A stretch of DNA of 64,000 nucleotides from Paralcaligenes sp039935015 (GCA_039935015.1 JBDTLC010000017.1:1-64000); one strand, 5' to 3'; counted from the stretch's first letter, positions 24,051 to 33,641 are shown. Numbers and translations: made by a program. Notes: generated by a model not told the origin, from the letters alone.

Positions 24051-24831
24051 TTTGCCTGGCCGGTTGGGCCAGCAGGCTCCACAGACGTTGAGCACCAGCA
24101 TCGCGAAAGACATCCAGTCCCAACGGAATGATCTCTTGCGCCTGCTGGGGTTGGGCCAAATAGCTGCCCAGCATACGATCCCACCACGAAACATGAAAAC
24201 CAAAATTGGAATCGTGCTCTGCGCGCAGTACTGAGTGATGAATACGGTGCATATCCGGCGTCACGAATACCCATCGGAGCCAAGTATCCAGCCGGGTCGG
24301 CAAGCGCAGATTGACGTGAGTTATCAATGAAAAGCTGCTTAACACGATTTCAAACACCAATACAACCGTTGGGCTAGCCCCGAGCAACAGGACAGTCACA
24401 ATCTTGACCAGCATCGACAGCAAGATTTCCAGTGGATGAAAGCGGACGCCGGAGCTCACATCAAGAGCCACGTCGGTGTGATGTACTCGATGCAAGCGCC
24501 ATAGAATATCCATGCGATGCATTAGGCGATGCTGCGCGTAAATCACCAGATCCAGTGCAACGAATGCGATGGCCGCGGCAGGCCAAGGCGGAAGCTGCAA
24601 CCAGTGCAGCACCCCCACGCCGTTTGCCTGAGCCCATAACGCGGCATCTATCGCCAGCCATGGCAGGAAAAGCCGCAGGCACAGGGTATTGATCATGCTC
24701 AGACCTATATTCACCGGCCATCGTTGCCGCCGTCGCGGTGACGCGGAGTGTCGCGGCCAGAACCATTCGGCCACTGCCAGCAACGCTAGGAGCGAAAGGA
24801 ACAAAGACAGGCGAAGCATGGCGTCATTCAT
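24031..24831 (-). CDS. Sterol desaturase / fatty acid hydroxylase family protein
   Basis: A 266-residue integral membrane di-iron oxygenase with the histidine boxes HRLMH, LHRVHHTD and MHRIHHS...HDSNFG in the expected order between hydrophobic segments. Family members hydroxylate or desaturate lipids. The ATG at 24831 begins MNDAMLRLSLFLSLLALL; an in-frame ATG at 24852 is possible. It converges on the TIGR04282 gene with a 20-bp overlap. Substrate unknown. Confidence 0.85.
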   Translation of the reverse strand: MNDAMLRLSLFLSLLALLAVAEWFWPRHSASPRRRQRWPVNIGLSMINTLCLRLFLPWLAIDAALWAQANGVGVLHWLQLPPWPAAAIAFVALDLVIYAQHRLMHRMDILWRLHRVHHTDVALDVSSGVRFHPLEILLSMLVKIVTVLLLGASPTVVLVFEIVLSSFSLITHVNLRLPTRLDTWLRWVFVTPDMHRIHHSVLRAEHDSNFGFHVSWWDRMLGSYLAQPQQAQEIIPLGLDVFRDAGAQRLWSLLAQPARQIKEDRG

Positions 24832-24952
24832 GAAATGAAGCGAAATCTCCAAAAAGGTCGAGACGCAGCGACTGAACGACTGTCATACAAGCGATTTTCC
24901 GCGTAGCTGTGCCGTAACAAATAGCCCTTCGGATTGGGCGATAAGTCTGATT

Positions 24953-25483
24953 TTAGCGCTGAGCGTTCAGTCGAATTTTCTCTGACTCCGCGACGCGCAC
25001 AATGTCTCGTAGAAACACTGTTAGATCGGTTACGGGCGGTGTGTGCGGAACTTGGTACATTAAATCAACGACAATACCGCGATGATACGTGGCATGATTC
25101 ACAATATGCAAAATCATTTCTTCGCGTGACATGATACCCGCGCCACCATCTACGAATTGAAAGCTAACGCGCTCCTCGAGCTGCGTAGTGGACAAGGACG
25201 CCGCATAATCAACGAACCATTGGTCGATGAGATTTTTCGACTCACAAAGTTCAGACAATGGAGGATCTGTGGGGGTATTGCGCGCCGTGAAGTGATGCGG
25301 CCGGCCTTCGAGATGCGCCTTAAACATACAATCAATCACATAAATGTGATTGATTGTATGGATTATATTTTTGAAACGCGTCGGACGATTTTTTGTGGCC
25401 TCTCCTTCTGGCATGCGTTTTATCGAGGAAAACATGAGCGTATCGGCCCAAGCATTGTAGTGGGTCAGCAAGTGCGTAGACAT
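24953..25483 (-). CDS. DinB-family protein
   Basis: A 176-residue four-helix-bundle protein with the DinB metal histidines visible in TINHIYVIDCMFKAHLEG and HIVNHATYHRG. Such proteins are thiol- or metal-linked, with poorly known functions. The start at 25483 has AGGA upstream; the longer frame to 25675 would be unlike the family. A perfect 17-bp-arm palindrome lies inside the coding sequence at 25325-25360. Confidence 0.82.
   Translation of the reverse strand: MSTHLLTHYNAWADTLMFSSIKRMPEGEATKNRPTRFKNIIHTINHIYVIDCMFKAHLEGRPHHFTARNTPTDPPLSELCESKNLIDQWFVDYAASLSTTQLEERVSFQFVDGGAGIMSREEMILHIVNHATYHRGIVVDLMYQVPHTPPVTDLTVFLRDIVRVAESEKIRLNAQR
25325..25360. repeat. Perfect inverted repeat, 17-bp arms, 2-bp loop
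   Basis: Left arm 25325-25341 (CATACAATCAATCACAT), loop AA, right arm 25344-25360 is its exact complement. It lies inside the DinB-family gene at the conserved HINHxYxID segment. No flanking mobile element. Confidence 0.95.
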
Positions 25484-25523
25484 ACTGCATCCTATTAGTT
25501 GAATAATGCTTCGACTCCAACCT

Positions 25524-26348
25524 CTAATCCGATTCGATAAAATCCTTGATTGCCGACAGAAAGAGTGCGGGTGCTTGAAGTTGTGGAACATGTGCACAAC
25601 CAGGCAACACATGTAGGCGCGCGTTTGGCAGGCCCGCCACCAGTTCCTGTGCCATAGGAGGCGGCGTTGCTTCATCGCCCTCTCCCACTAGAACCAGAAC
25701 CGGCAGATCTAGCTCGGCAAGCTCTGAACGCAGGTCTAACAACGCCAACGCTTCGCAGGCTTGGTAAAACGTTTGCGGATCGACGGCTAAAAAACGTTTT
25801 TTTCGCTCTGCAATAATTTGCGGATGCTTGGCCTGATATTCGGGTGAAAAAAGACGTCGCATCGCGACATCAGCAACAGTCCCCAGCCCGTTTCTTTGTG
25901 CGGCCACAGACATTTGTCTGAACGCTGCCCGGCCCGGCTCGGAAAAAGTCGCGCCGCAACCAGTCAGTGCCAACCGGCTGGCTATGCCGGGATGACGCAC
26001 TGCCAGAGTGATGGCAATGAACGCACCATAACCGTTACCCAGAAAAATTGGCGGCGCACCCAGCCCGAACCCCTTAATTGCGGCGGCGATCCGATCGGCG
26101 ACCGCAGCAAGGTCCGGACCAACCTTGCTGGAAGAACCGAACCCGGGCAGATTCAGGAGAACGACTTTATGCGTTTGCGAAAGCGGCTGCGCAATCAAAT
26201 CGAAACTTGAGCGATCCGCCAAAAGAGAATGAAACAGCACAATTGCCGGCCCATCGCCAAGCGTTAACGCGGTAACCTCGCCGTTGCCCACGGTCATACT
26301 GATGGCTTGATACTTTGGCTTTTCTTCTCGGTTCAACGATGATTCCAT
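25524..26348 (-). CDS. Alpha/beta-fold hydrolase lacking the nucleophile serine
   Basis: A 274-residue alpha/beta hydrolase of the enol-lactonase/MhpC-like type: oxyanion region GPAIVLFHSLLADRSSF, LLNLPGFGSSSK, Asp region LVLVGEGDEATPP and the catalytic His in LPGCAHVPQLQAP. At the nucleophile elbow the sequence is FLGNGYGAF, so the GxSxG serine is glycine (GGT codon). It may be inactive, bind a ligand, or use an unusual mechanism. It is codirectional with the aldehyde dehydrogenase 46 bp upstream of its start. Confidence 0.8.
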   Translation of the reverse strand: MESSLNREEKPKYQAISMTVGNGEVTALTLGDGPAIVLFHSLLADRSSFDLIAQPLSQTHKVVLLNLPGFGSSSKVGPDLAAVADRIAAAIKGFGLGAPPIFLGNGYGAFIAITLAVRHPGIASRLALTGCGATFSEPGRAAFRQMSVAAQRNGLGTVADVAMRRLFSPEYQAKHPQIIAERKKRFLAVDPQTFYQACEALALLDLRSELAELDLPVLVLVGEGDEATPPPMAQELVAGLPNARLHVLPGCAHVPQLQAPALFLSAIKDFIESD

Positions 26349-26394
26349 TGCAAGCCCTCCTTTTAAGTGCCTATTGTTATCTGCGCCGAAGGGC

Positions 26395-27930
26395 TTAATT
26401 CAGGCGCGGCTGACTGGCCGTATCTTTGTACCAATCGAACGGTGCATCATTCAAACGCAGCATCACGCTCTTCGTCTCAAAATGCTGTTCGAAAGATTCA
26501 GTGCCAGATTCACGGCCCAGGCCCGAATCTTTTACACCGCCCCAGGGCGATGCAGGATCCAGGCGATGATGATCGTTGATCCAGACAATACCGCATCTAA
26601 GTTGGGCGGCCACTCGATGGGCGCGCGTCACGTCATTGGTGCGAATGGCGCCGGCCAGACCGAACGGAGAGTTATTAGCCAGCGCAACGCCCTCTTCTTC
26701 CGTCGAAAACCGTGTGATCGAAACAAAAGGCCCGAATACTTCTTCTTGGAAGATACGCATGTTTGCCGTCACATCGGCAAAAACTGTAGGTTCGACAAAG
26801 AAACCATTTTTCAGCGCTGGATCGGGCGGCACACGGCCGCCTGCCACCAGGCGCGCTTTATCTTCTTGTAGCCCGATCTTGACATAGTTCAGCACCCTTT
26901 GTTGCTGTCGGGCAGAAACAACCGGGCCTAATTGAACCGTCGCATCGATGGGGTTTCCGATGCGGATCGACTTGGCCTTCGCGGCCAGTTTTTCAACGAA
27001 CTGGTCATACATTTTTTCCTGAACGATCTGGCGGCTGCCACAAATGCACGTTTGCCCGGCACCGATAAAGGCGCCGAAAGCAGCGTAATTGACAGCCTGA
27101 TCAACGTCGAAATCGTCAAAGACCAATACGGGCGTCTTGCCGCCTAGTTCTAGCGTCTGGTGCGCGAAATTATTGCCGGCCAGCTCGCCGGTGATACGAC
27201 CTGCTTCAGTTCCGCCGGTAAGCACCCACTTGGCTAACGCAGGGTGCGCAGCCAATGCACGTCCGGTGGTGGGTCCAAGCCCGGTAACCACATTGAAGAC
27301 ACCGGGCGGCAACCCCGCTTCCACAAACATCGTTGCCAGACGCAATGTTGTCAGGGGAGTGTATTCGGACGGTTTGACCACAGTCGTGCAGCCCGAGGCA
27401 AGCGTAGGGGCCAGGCCTTTGATGAGTATCATCAACGGATGATTGAATGGCGTTGAATTGCCAACTACACCGATCGGAGTGCGAATGGTGTAGTTCAGAT
27501 AATCGCCTTCGACCGGAATGACTGCATCGCGGCGCGCAATTGCCAAGCCTGCGTTATAACGCAGAAAATCGGGCAGCCTTGATACCTGAGCGCGGGTTTC
27601 ATTGACAGGCCGGCCATTATTAACGGTTTCCAGGTGATAGATTTCGTCAAGATTGGCCTCGAACACATCAGCTAGCTTGTTGATCAGCCTGGCACGGGTT
27701 CGGTTCGACATCTTATTCCATTCGGGGCTGTGGAACGCGGCCGTGGCGCTGACTACGGCTCGATCAACATCGGCGTCGCTGGCATGGCTGATTTGCGCGA
27801 GTATTTCACCGGTTGCCGGATTGACAACATAGAGTAGATCGGAACGGGTTGCCTCAACTTCGCGTCCGTCAATATATAACCCGTGCACGGGAATCTGAGA
27901 TACGCTGACTTGACTATTTACGGTGAACAT
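26395..27930 (-). CDS. NAD(P)-dependent aldehyde dehydrogenase
   Basis: A 511-residue ALDH with the catalytic glutamate in LELGGKTPV, catalytic cysteine in GAGQTCICGSR, and the NAD-binding NSTPFNHPL and GSTEAG-like (TGGTEAGRI) segments. The start at 27930 (MFTVNSQVSVSQ) has AAGAAG upstream. It lies 28 bp after the GntR regulator stop region, in the same leftward unit as the hydrolase at 25524. The importer divergent from the regulator suggests that the aldehyde arises from the imported compound; the substrate is unknown. Confidence 0.88.
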   Translation of the reverse strand: MFTVNSQVSVSQIPVHGLYIDGREVEATRSDLLYVVNPATGEILAQISHASDADVDRAVVSATAAFHSPEWNKMSNRTRARLINKLADVFEANLDEIYHLETVNNGRPVNETRAQVSRLPDFLRYNAGLAIARRDAVIPVEGDYLNYTIRTPIGVVGNSTPFNHPLMILIKGLAPTLASGCTTVVKPSEYTPLTTLRLATMFVEAGLPPGVFNVVTGLGPTTGRALAAHPALAKWVLTGGTEAGRITGELAGNNFAHQTLELGGKTPVLVFDDFDVDQAVNYAAFGAFIGAGQTCICGSRQIVQEKMYDQFVEKLAAKAKSIRIGNPIDATVQLGPVVSARQQQRVLNYVKIGLQEDKARLVAGGRVPPDPALKNGFFVEPTVFADVTANMRIFQEEVFGPFVSITRFSTEEEGVALANNSPFGLAGAIRTNDVTRAHRVAAQLRCGIVWINDHHRLDPASPWGGVKDSGLGRESGTESFEQHFETKSVMLRLNDAPFDWYKDTASQPRLN

Positions 27931-27958
27931 GTTTGATCTTCTTGAAAATTTTAGAAAA

Positions 27959-28639
27959 TTATTCAGCAACAACAATTCTTGATATCGCGTTGTTTACCCG
28001 TTTCGCGGCGGCCGATATATGCCGTTCTGCCAAACGTTCCGCTACCTTCAACTGGCGCGACTGCAACGCGTCAATAATCCGGCAATGCTCATCAAGCAAC
28101 GATTCGGGATTTCCTTTTTTGACATTACTTAGACTGACCAACACCGCCCGTTCCATCTGATCCATCAGATCGCCCAGCTGATCATGCATTCGAGCATTTT
28201 TCGCCAGTTCTGCCAATGACTGATGAAATGCCCGGTTGTAGGCGACAAAGCCCCCTGGCCAGACGTCTGCGGCGAAAACACGAAATTTATCTAACGTAGC
28301 CAGGTCGGCATCGCTCGCGCGACGCACGATACGTTCCATGCAGGCCCGCTCTAGGGCTGCGCGCAAATGAAACATGTCTTGCACATCGGCCAGAGATATG
28401 GGGGCAACCCGATAACCTTGTCTGGGAACAGTAATAACCAGGCTCTCGCGCTCGAGACGCATCAGAGCATCGCGTACGGGCGATTTGCTGACCTGAAACC
28501 GCGTGGCGACCTCGGCTGCATCGATTTCGGTGCCAGGCGCTAGCCTGCAACCGAGGATATCGGCACGTAATTGATCGTATATGGATTCGCGCAAAAGCTG
28601 ATTACCGGTGATTGCGACAGACGTTTCGTTTAAATTCAT
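27959..28639 (-). CDS. GntR-family regulator (FadR/FCD type)
   Basis: A 226-residue regulator with an N-terminal winged helix (LLRESIYDQLRADILGCRL, then VATRFQVSKSPVRDALMRLERESLV) and an all-helical FCD ligand domain (residues about 85-215, with the metal-site histidines in AFHQSLAEL and LLDEHCRIIDAL). Start choice between 28639 and 28648 is uncertain; neither has a strong ribosome site. It is divergent from the LivK-type gene at 28843 and probably regulates both that operon and the ALDH/hydrolase unit. Confidence 0.85.
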   Translation of the reverse strand: MNLNETSVAITGNQLLRESIYDQLRADILGCRLAPGTEIDAAEVATRFQVSKSPVRDALMRLERESLVITVPRQGYRVAPISLADVQDMFHLRAALERACMERIVRRASDADLATLDKFRVFAADVWPGGFVAYNRAFHQSLAELAKNARMHDQLGDLMDQMERAVLVSLSNVKKGNPESLLDEHCRIIDALQSRQLKVAERLAERHISAAAKRVNNAISRIVVAE

Positions 28640-28842
28640 GGGCAACATTGAAATATTTAATCGAGCATACATCTTATTATCTGATACATTACGATTTAAC
28701 GCAATCAAGTTATTCCAATCAAATATTACCTATAGAGATCCAGATATTTCTAGTAACTCTCACATATTCATATTGACGTTTTTCATTTTCCTAATATATC
28801 ATGATGCATAAAAACCAACGATTTAATGCTCGGAGACAAGCC

Positions 28843-30090
28843 ATGTTCAAGAAATTATTAACCCTAGCGTCACTTACGCTGATGGTCACCGGATCGGTCA
28901 GCACCTTCGCTCAAAGCACCAATAAAGATCCTATACGCCTCGGATTTCTGACCATCAAGTCCGGTGCACTGGCAGCTGGCGGCAGACAAATGGAAGAAGG
29001 TTTACGCATTTTTCTAAAAGAGCGCAACAACACCATTGCAGGTAGGAAAGTCGAATTATTTATTGGCGACACAGCCGGGCAGCCCGCCATCACAAAAAGC
29101 AAAGCGCAAGAGTTGGTAGAAAAAGACAAGGTACAAGTCATTATTGGGCCGCTGGCGGCGTTTGAGGCGTTGGCCATCAACGATTACATCCGCAAAGTGA
29201 AAATCCCGATCATCTCGCCGTCGGCCGCTGCCGAAGACCTGACTCAACGCAAGCTGAATCCGTGGTTTGTACGGGCAGTGGGCACATCGGCACAACCTAC
29301 GCAACCTCTCGGCCAATATGCTGCCAGTGTGCTGAAATACAAACGTGTGGCAACCATCGCCGATGATTTCGCCTTTGGGTACGAAAGCACGGCCGGCTTT
29401 CAGCGTACCTTCGAACAAAATGGCGGCAAAGTTGTGCAAAAGCTGTGGGCGCCACTGAATGTTGCCGATTATGGTACTTACATCAGTCAGATTGATCCCA
29501 CTGTGGATGCCGTTGTCATTAACTTTGCAGGCAGCAACAGCGTCAGGTTTCTCAAGCAATACAGTGCTTATGGCATGAAAGGAAAAATCCCGATTATTGC
29601 GGGGATGATTGCAATGGACGAAGGCGTTCTCAAAAAGATGGGCGATGAAGCGGTGGGCATTGTTTCAGCCGGCTGGTACGCATCGACCATAGACAACCCC
29701 GCCAACCATCGTTTCGTCAAGGAGATGAACGAACAATATAAAGAAGATCCGGGTTATTACTCTATAGGCGCATACGGCGCAGCGCTGATGCTAGAGCAGG
29801 CATTGAAAACAGTACACGGCAACATTGAAGACAAGGATGCTTTCATGAAAGCATTACGCAACGTTCACCTAAACAATGACCCGCGTGGCGACTTCAAGCT
29901 CGATACCTACGGCAATCCGATCATGAATGTTTACATCCGTCGTGTCGAGCGCAAAAACGGCAACCTCGTCAATACCATCATCAAGACCTACCCCGAGGTC
30001 AGTCAATTCTGGACCTATAACCCTCAAGAATTCCTTGCTAATCCGGTGTATTCGCGAGACTACCCGCCTGCCAAGAATTTGGGCCAATAA
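28843..30090 (+). CDS. Branched-chain amino acid-type ABC substrate-binding protein
   Basis: A 415-residue periplasmic protein (Peripla_BP_6/LivK-like) with a signal peptide (FKKLLTLASLTLMVTGSVSTFAQS) and the motifs IRLGFLTIKSGALAAGG and VQVIIGPLAAFEALA. The start at 28843 follows GGAGAC; an ATG at 28801 is in frame but unlikely. The ligand may be an aromatic or aliphatic acid or amide rather than an amino acid, given the neighbouring aldehyde dehydrogenase. It leads the five-gene importer operon. Confidence 0.88.
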   Translation: MFKKLLTLASLTLMVTGSVSTFAQSTNKDPIRLGFLTIKSGALAAGGRQMEEGLRIFLKERNNTIAGRKVELFIGDTAGQPAITKSKAQELVEKDKVQVIIGPLAAFEALAINDYIRKVKIPIISPSAAAEDLTQRKLNPWFVRAVGTSAQPTQPLGQYAASVLKYKRVATIADDFAFGYESTAGFQRTFEQNGGKVVQKLWAPLNVADYGTYISQIDPTVDAVVINFAGSNSVRFLKQYSAYGMKGKIPIIAGMIAMDEGVLKKMGDEAVGIVSAGWYASTIDNPANHRFVKEMNEQYKEDPGYYSIGAYGAALMLEQALKTVHGNIEDKDAFMKALRNVHLNNDPRGDFKLDTYGNPIMNVYIRRVERKNGNLVNTIIKTYPEVSQFWTYNPQEFLANPVYSRDYPPAKNLGQ

Positions 30091-30120
30091 CCAACGCCAC
30101 GCGAAAGTGAAGTCCGGACT

Positions 30121-30981
30121 ATGGCATTCTGGTTCATACAGAGTTTAAACAGCTTGGCGTTGGGTGGCATATTGTTTACCCTCGCCGCTGGTTTTTCGCT
30201 TATTTTTGGCTTGATGCGCATCGCCAATTTATCTCATGGAGCTTACTTCATGTTTGGCGCTTACATCGGCCTGAGCGTACTGCAAGACGGTCAGAATTTT
30301 CTTGTTGCCATGGTAGCCGCATATGCGGCTGTCGCGCTTTTGGGTGGAATCATCGAACGTCTGGTGCTGCGCCGCCTTGCTGGCGATAGCCTGTCGCAAG
30401 TCCTAGCAACACTGGGAATTGCGTTCATCATCGCCGACTTTTGCCTGTGGCTTTGGGGTGGCGATCCGCAACCAGTCTCACCCCCCGATCTTCTCTCTGG
30501 CGCAATGCGTGTATTTGGCTTCGGCTTTCCAATGTATCGCGTTGCCGTGGTGGTGTTCAGCATAGTGCTCGCCCTGTCCCTATGGGTTCTACTAGAGAGA
30601 ACCCGCCTCGGCATGATGATACGCGCCAGCGTAGACGATCGACAGATGGCGCGCGGTATCGGCATTCCGTCCTCTAGGTTGTTTAGCATCGTATTCTGCC
30701 TTGGTACGGGGCTGGCAGGCATGGGCGGCGTAATCGCCTCGCCGATACTGTCGATCTATCCTGGCATGGACATGGATATGCTGCCCTTGGCACTCGTTGT
30801 GGTGATATTGGGCGGCGTCGACAGCCTGGCCGGTGCCTTTGTCGGCAGCTTCGTCATTGGCTTTATCTACAGTTTCGGGCAAGTATTGTTCCCCAGTCTG
30901 TCCTACGTCATCCTGTTTCTACCTATGGTCATTATCCTTGCCATCAGGCCGCGCGGCTTGTTCGGGCGGACAGTCGCATGA
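30121..30981 (+). CDS. ABC importer permease, LivH type
   Basis: A 286-residue permease with about eight hydrophobic helices. The N-terminal LNSLALGGILFTLAAGFSLIFGLMRIANLSHGA and the EAA-like VDDRQMARGIGIPSSRLFSI loop identify the LivH family. It starts 30 bp after the binding protein and overlaps the LivM gene by ATGA. Confidence 0.9.
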   Translation: MAFWFIQSLNSLALGGILFTLAAGFSLIFGLMRIANLSHGAYFMFGAYIGLSVLQDGQNFLVAMVAAYAAVALLGGIIERLVLRRLAGDSLSQVLATLGIAFIIADFCLWLWGGDPQPVSPPDLLSGAMRVFGFGFPMYRVAVVVFSIVLALSLWVLLERTRLGMMIRASVDDRQMARGIGIPSSRLFSIVFCLGTGLAGMGGVIASPILSIYPGMDMDMLPLALVVVILGGVDSLAGAFVGSFVIGFIYSFGQVLFPSLSYVILFLPMVIILAIRPRGLFGRTVA

Positions 30982-31961
30982 AGCCCTTTTTGTACGTAGT
31001 CTTGCTGGCACTGCTGCTATGCCTGCCCTGGTGGGTTGGCGGCGAGTACTACATCAATCTTGCCAGTCAGATATTAATTGCTGCATTATTTGCAGTCAGT
31101 CTGAACTTGAAGGTAGGATATGCAGGCTTGATATCGCTCGGGCACGCCGGCTATCTTGGGCTATCGGCCTATTTGAGCAGTTGGCTCATACTTAATTTGC
31201 ATTGGGGCTATTTGCCGTCCGCACTTAGTGCGCTAGCTGGCACAACGGTCATGGCTGCGCTGTTCGGCCTGGTAGCGCTGCGCGCAACTGGCCTCGGGTT
31301 TCTAATGATCACACTCGCGCTGGGTCAGATACTTTGGGGCATCGCGTTTCGTTGGGCCGATGTAACCGGCGGCGACAATGGGCTTTCGGTGCTTACCCGA
31401 CCCAGCCCGTTCGGCCTGAATCTTTCCAACGCCAGTACCTTCTACTTCTTTACACTATTCATTTTCTTAGTGGTTTGGTGCCTAATTGCCATGTGGGTGC
31501 ACTCCCCGTTTGGAGCAAGCATACGGGGCACGAAAGATCAGCCCCAACGTATGAGAGCGCTGGGCTACAACGTCTGGCTCATTCGCTGGATCACGTTCAT
31601 TGTCAGTGGATTTTTGGGCGGCATTGCGGGCCTGATGTATGTGTACTATCAACAATTCATTAGTCCGCAAAGCCTATCGTTAACGAATTCCGCCGAAATG
31701 CTCCTGATGGTTATCGCCGGCGGGCCAGGTACGCTGTTCGGCCCAGTAGTCGGTGCAGCACTGGTCGTCTTGCTGAAAAATGTGGCCAGCGAATATGTGC
31801 ATCGGTGGATCATGTTGCTTGGGTTCTCGTTTCTTTTTATCGTACTGTTTGTCCCCGGTGGGATCGTTCCCGGCGTCAGCCGGCTGGTGCAATCGTTGAA
31901 GCAGCGGTTGCGCGGGCAATCTAACGTGCAAGCCGAACCAGTGTCCAAGGAAGCGCCATGA
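30978..31961 (+). CDS. ABC importer permease, LivM type
   Basis: A 327-residue permease with eight or more helices. The markers SLNLKVGYAGLISLGHAGYLGL and IRGTKDQPQRMRALGYNVWLIR are LivM signatures. Overlaps both neighbours by four bases. The C-terminal tail is polar. Confidence 0.9.
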   Translation: MKPFLYVVLLALLLCLPWWVGGEYYINLASQILIAALFAVSLNLKVGYAGLISLGHAGYLGLSAYLSSWLILNLHWGYLPSALSALAGTTVMAALFGLVALRATGLGFLMITLALGQILWGIAFRWADVTGGDNGLSVLTRPSPFGLNLSNASTFYFFTLFIFLVVWCLIAMWVHSPFGASIRGTKDQPQRMRALGYNVWLIRWITFIVSGFLGGIAGLMYVYYQQFISPQSLSLTNSAEMLLMVIAGGPGTLFGPVVGAALVVLLKNVASEYVHRWIMLLGFSFLFIVLFVPGGIVPGVSRLVQSLKQRLRGQSNVQAEPVSKEAP

Positions 31962-32698
31962 CATCGGCTCTAAGCGTTTCTAGTCTATGCAAATCGTATG
32001 GTGGATTGAAAGTCACTCGCTCCGTTGATCTAAGGGTCGAGCAAGGCGAACGCCATTTATTGATCGGCCCGAACGGCGCGGGCAAAACAACCTTGTTTAA
32101 TCTCATCGCCGGTGATCTGGTGCCCGATTCTGGCGAGATCCAGCTAATGGGGCGAAACGTTACGCATACAACTACCGCCTCGCGGGCCCAGGCAGGGCTC
32201 GCACGCACCTATCAAATCGTTACCCTGTTCGGGAACGACACGTTATTGCATAACGTCATGCTGGCTATCATGGGAAAATCACCGCTGCGCTGGAGGCATT
32301 GGGGGGTATTTAACGACCAGCCTGAAATATCCCGGTGCGCGCTTCAAGCGCTGGAGGCGGTCGGCCTGGGGCACAAGGCGCAACTGCCCGTAACCCAGAC
32401 TTCTTATGGCGAAAAAAGGCGCATCGAAATCGCCATGGCCTTGTCCCAACGCCCTCAGGTGTTATTGCTTGACGAGCCGTTCGCCGGGCTCTCCTCCGAA
32501 GAACGCAAAACCATTTATACCCTGTTAAATTCAATCGATAAAGACATTACCATTATCATGATCGAACACGACATGGACATTGCATTGACTTTTGCCGACC
32601 GTATCACGCTTTTGCATTATGGCGAAGTAATTACTGCTGGGACTCGCCAAGAAGTGGTGGATGATCCACGCACCCGAGAGCTTTATCTTGGAAACTAG
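31958..32698 (+). CDS. ABC importer ATP-binding protein, LivG type
   Basis: A 246-residue ATPase with Walker A GPNGAGKTT near residue 38, signature TSYGEKRRIEIAMAL (degenerate LSxGxxR form usual in LivG), Walker B VLLLDEPFAGLS and IEHDMDIALTFADRI. The fourth gene of the operon, overlapping LivM by ATGA. Confidence 0.9.
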   Translation: MTSALSVSSLCKSYGGLKVTRSVDLRVEQGERHLLIGPNGAGKTTLFNLIAGDLVPDSGEIQLMGRNVTHTTTASRAQAGLARTYQIVTLFGNDTLLHNVMLAIMGKSPLRWRHWGVFNDQPEISRCALQALEAVGLGHKAQLPVTQTSYGEKRRIEIAMALSQRPQVLLLDEPFAGLSSEERKTIYTLLNSIDKDITIIMIEHDMDIALTFADRITLLHYGEVITAGTRQEVVDDPRTRELYLGN

Positions 32699-33401
32699 CC
32701 TGCTCGAACTCGATGGTATCAATGCCTACTATGCAGACAGCCACGTCTTGCACGACGTTTCGCTAACCTTGAAAGAAGGCCGGTTGCTGGCGCTATTGGG
32801 GCGTAACGGGGCAGGAAAGTCGACCTGCATCAATACCATTATCGGATTTCTGCCGCCGCGGTCGGGCCACGTGCGCTTTGAAGGAAAGAGTATTCAAACC
32901 CATTCTCCCGAATCGATCTGCCATTGCGGCATCGGGCTAGTTCCGCAAGGACGTCGGGTATTTCGTAGCCTGACGGTGCGTGAAAACCTTGATGTCGCGG
33001 CAGGTCGAGGCGCCGCAGATCGGCGCCACTGGTCGCGCGAGGATATCAATACCATTTTTCCACGCTTGCGCGAACGCCAAAACCACTTTGCGGGCAATCT
33101 TTCGGGGGGTGAGCAGCAGATGCTCGCCATCGGACGAGCGCTGATGACAAACCCGAAAGTACTGTTGCTGGACGAGCCCTCCGAAGGGCTGGCGCCGCAG
33201 ATTGTGCATGAAGTAGGATCTGTCCTGAGAACACTGAAAACCGAAATTTCTATCATTCTGGTCGAACAAAACTTGGGTCTGGCATTAAGTCTGGCAGACG
33301 ATGTCGTACTGCTTAGCACCGGCCGGGTCGTCTTTTCCGGCGCGTGCGCAGAATTCCAAAAGGAACAGGCAGATTTGCAAGTACATCTAGGAGTGACCTG
33401 A
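32661..33401 (+). CDS. ABC importer ATP-binding protein, LivF type
   Basis: A 246-residue ATPase: Walker A GRNGAGKST near residue 49, signature LSGGEQQMLAIGRAL, Walker B VLLLDEPSEGLAP and the LivF-typical IILVEQNLGLALSLADDV. ATG at 32661 overlaps LivG by 38 bp; a TTG at 32688 would give less overlap. It completes the transporter operon. Confidence 0.88.
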   Translation: MIHAPESFILETSLLELDGINAYYADSHVLHDVSLTLKEGRLLALLGRNGAGKSTCINTIIGFLPPRSGHVRFEGKSIQTHSPESICHCGIGLVPQGRRVFRSLTVRENLDVAAGRGAADRRHWSREDINTIFPRLRERQNHFAGNLSGGEQQMLAIGRALMTNPKVLLLDEPSEGLAPQIVHEVGSVLRTLKTEISIILVEQNLGLALSLADDVVLLSTGRVVFSGACAEFQKEQADLQVHLGVT

Positions 33402-33464
33402 GTCTTCCGGAAAATCGCCGGCATCGATCCGCTTATTCACAGATGTAAGGCCGGCGGGCCCGCC

Positions 33465-33480
33465 TGTTCGATCGCGCACA
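33465..33480. promoter_or_regulatory. Palindrome TGTNCG-N4-CGNACA (exact)
   Basis: TGTTCGATCGCGCACA, about 160 bp before the PRC-barrel gene at 33642. One of four exact copies in the window. The rest of 33402-33641 holds a weak GGAACA element at 33567 and nothing else I can name. Confidence 0.6.
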
Positions 33481-33641
33481 AAACTTCCCTGTCGTTCAAT
33501 TAGGCTGATCAAAAGTAGAGCGCTAGAAATTATCAGCGATTCGTCGGATGTAGAAAAGTTGAGGCAGGAACAATACTTGCTGATTATCGTGATGCAGCAC
33601 GCACGACAGACTTCTGTTACTACTTGGCGAGGTAATTTATT

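Noticed and set aside
33567..33593. ECF promoter before the double PRC-barrel gene
   Set aside because: GGAACA is followed after 16 bp by GTGATG, not GTC; too weak to list as a feature.
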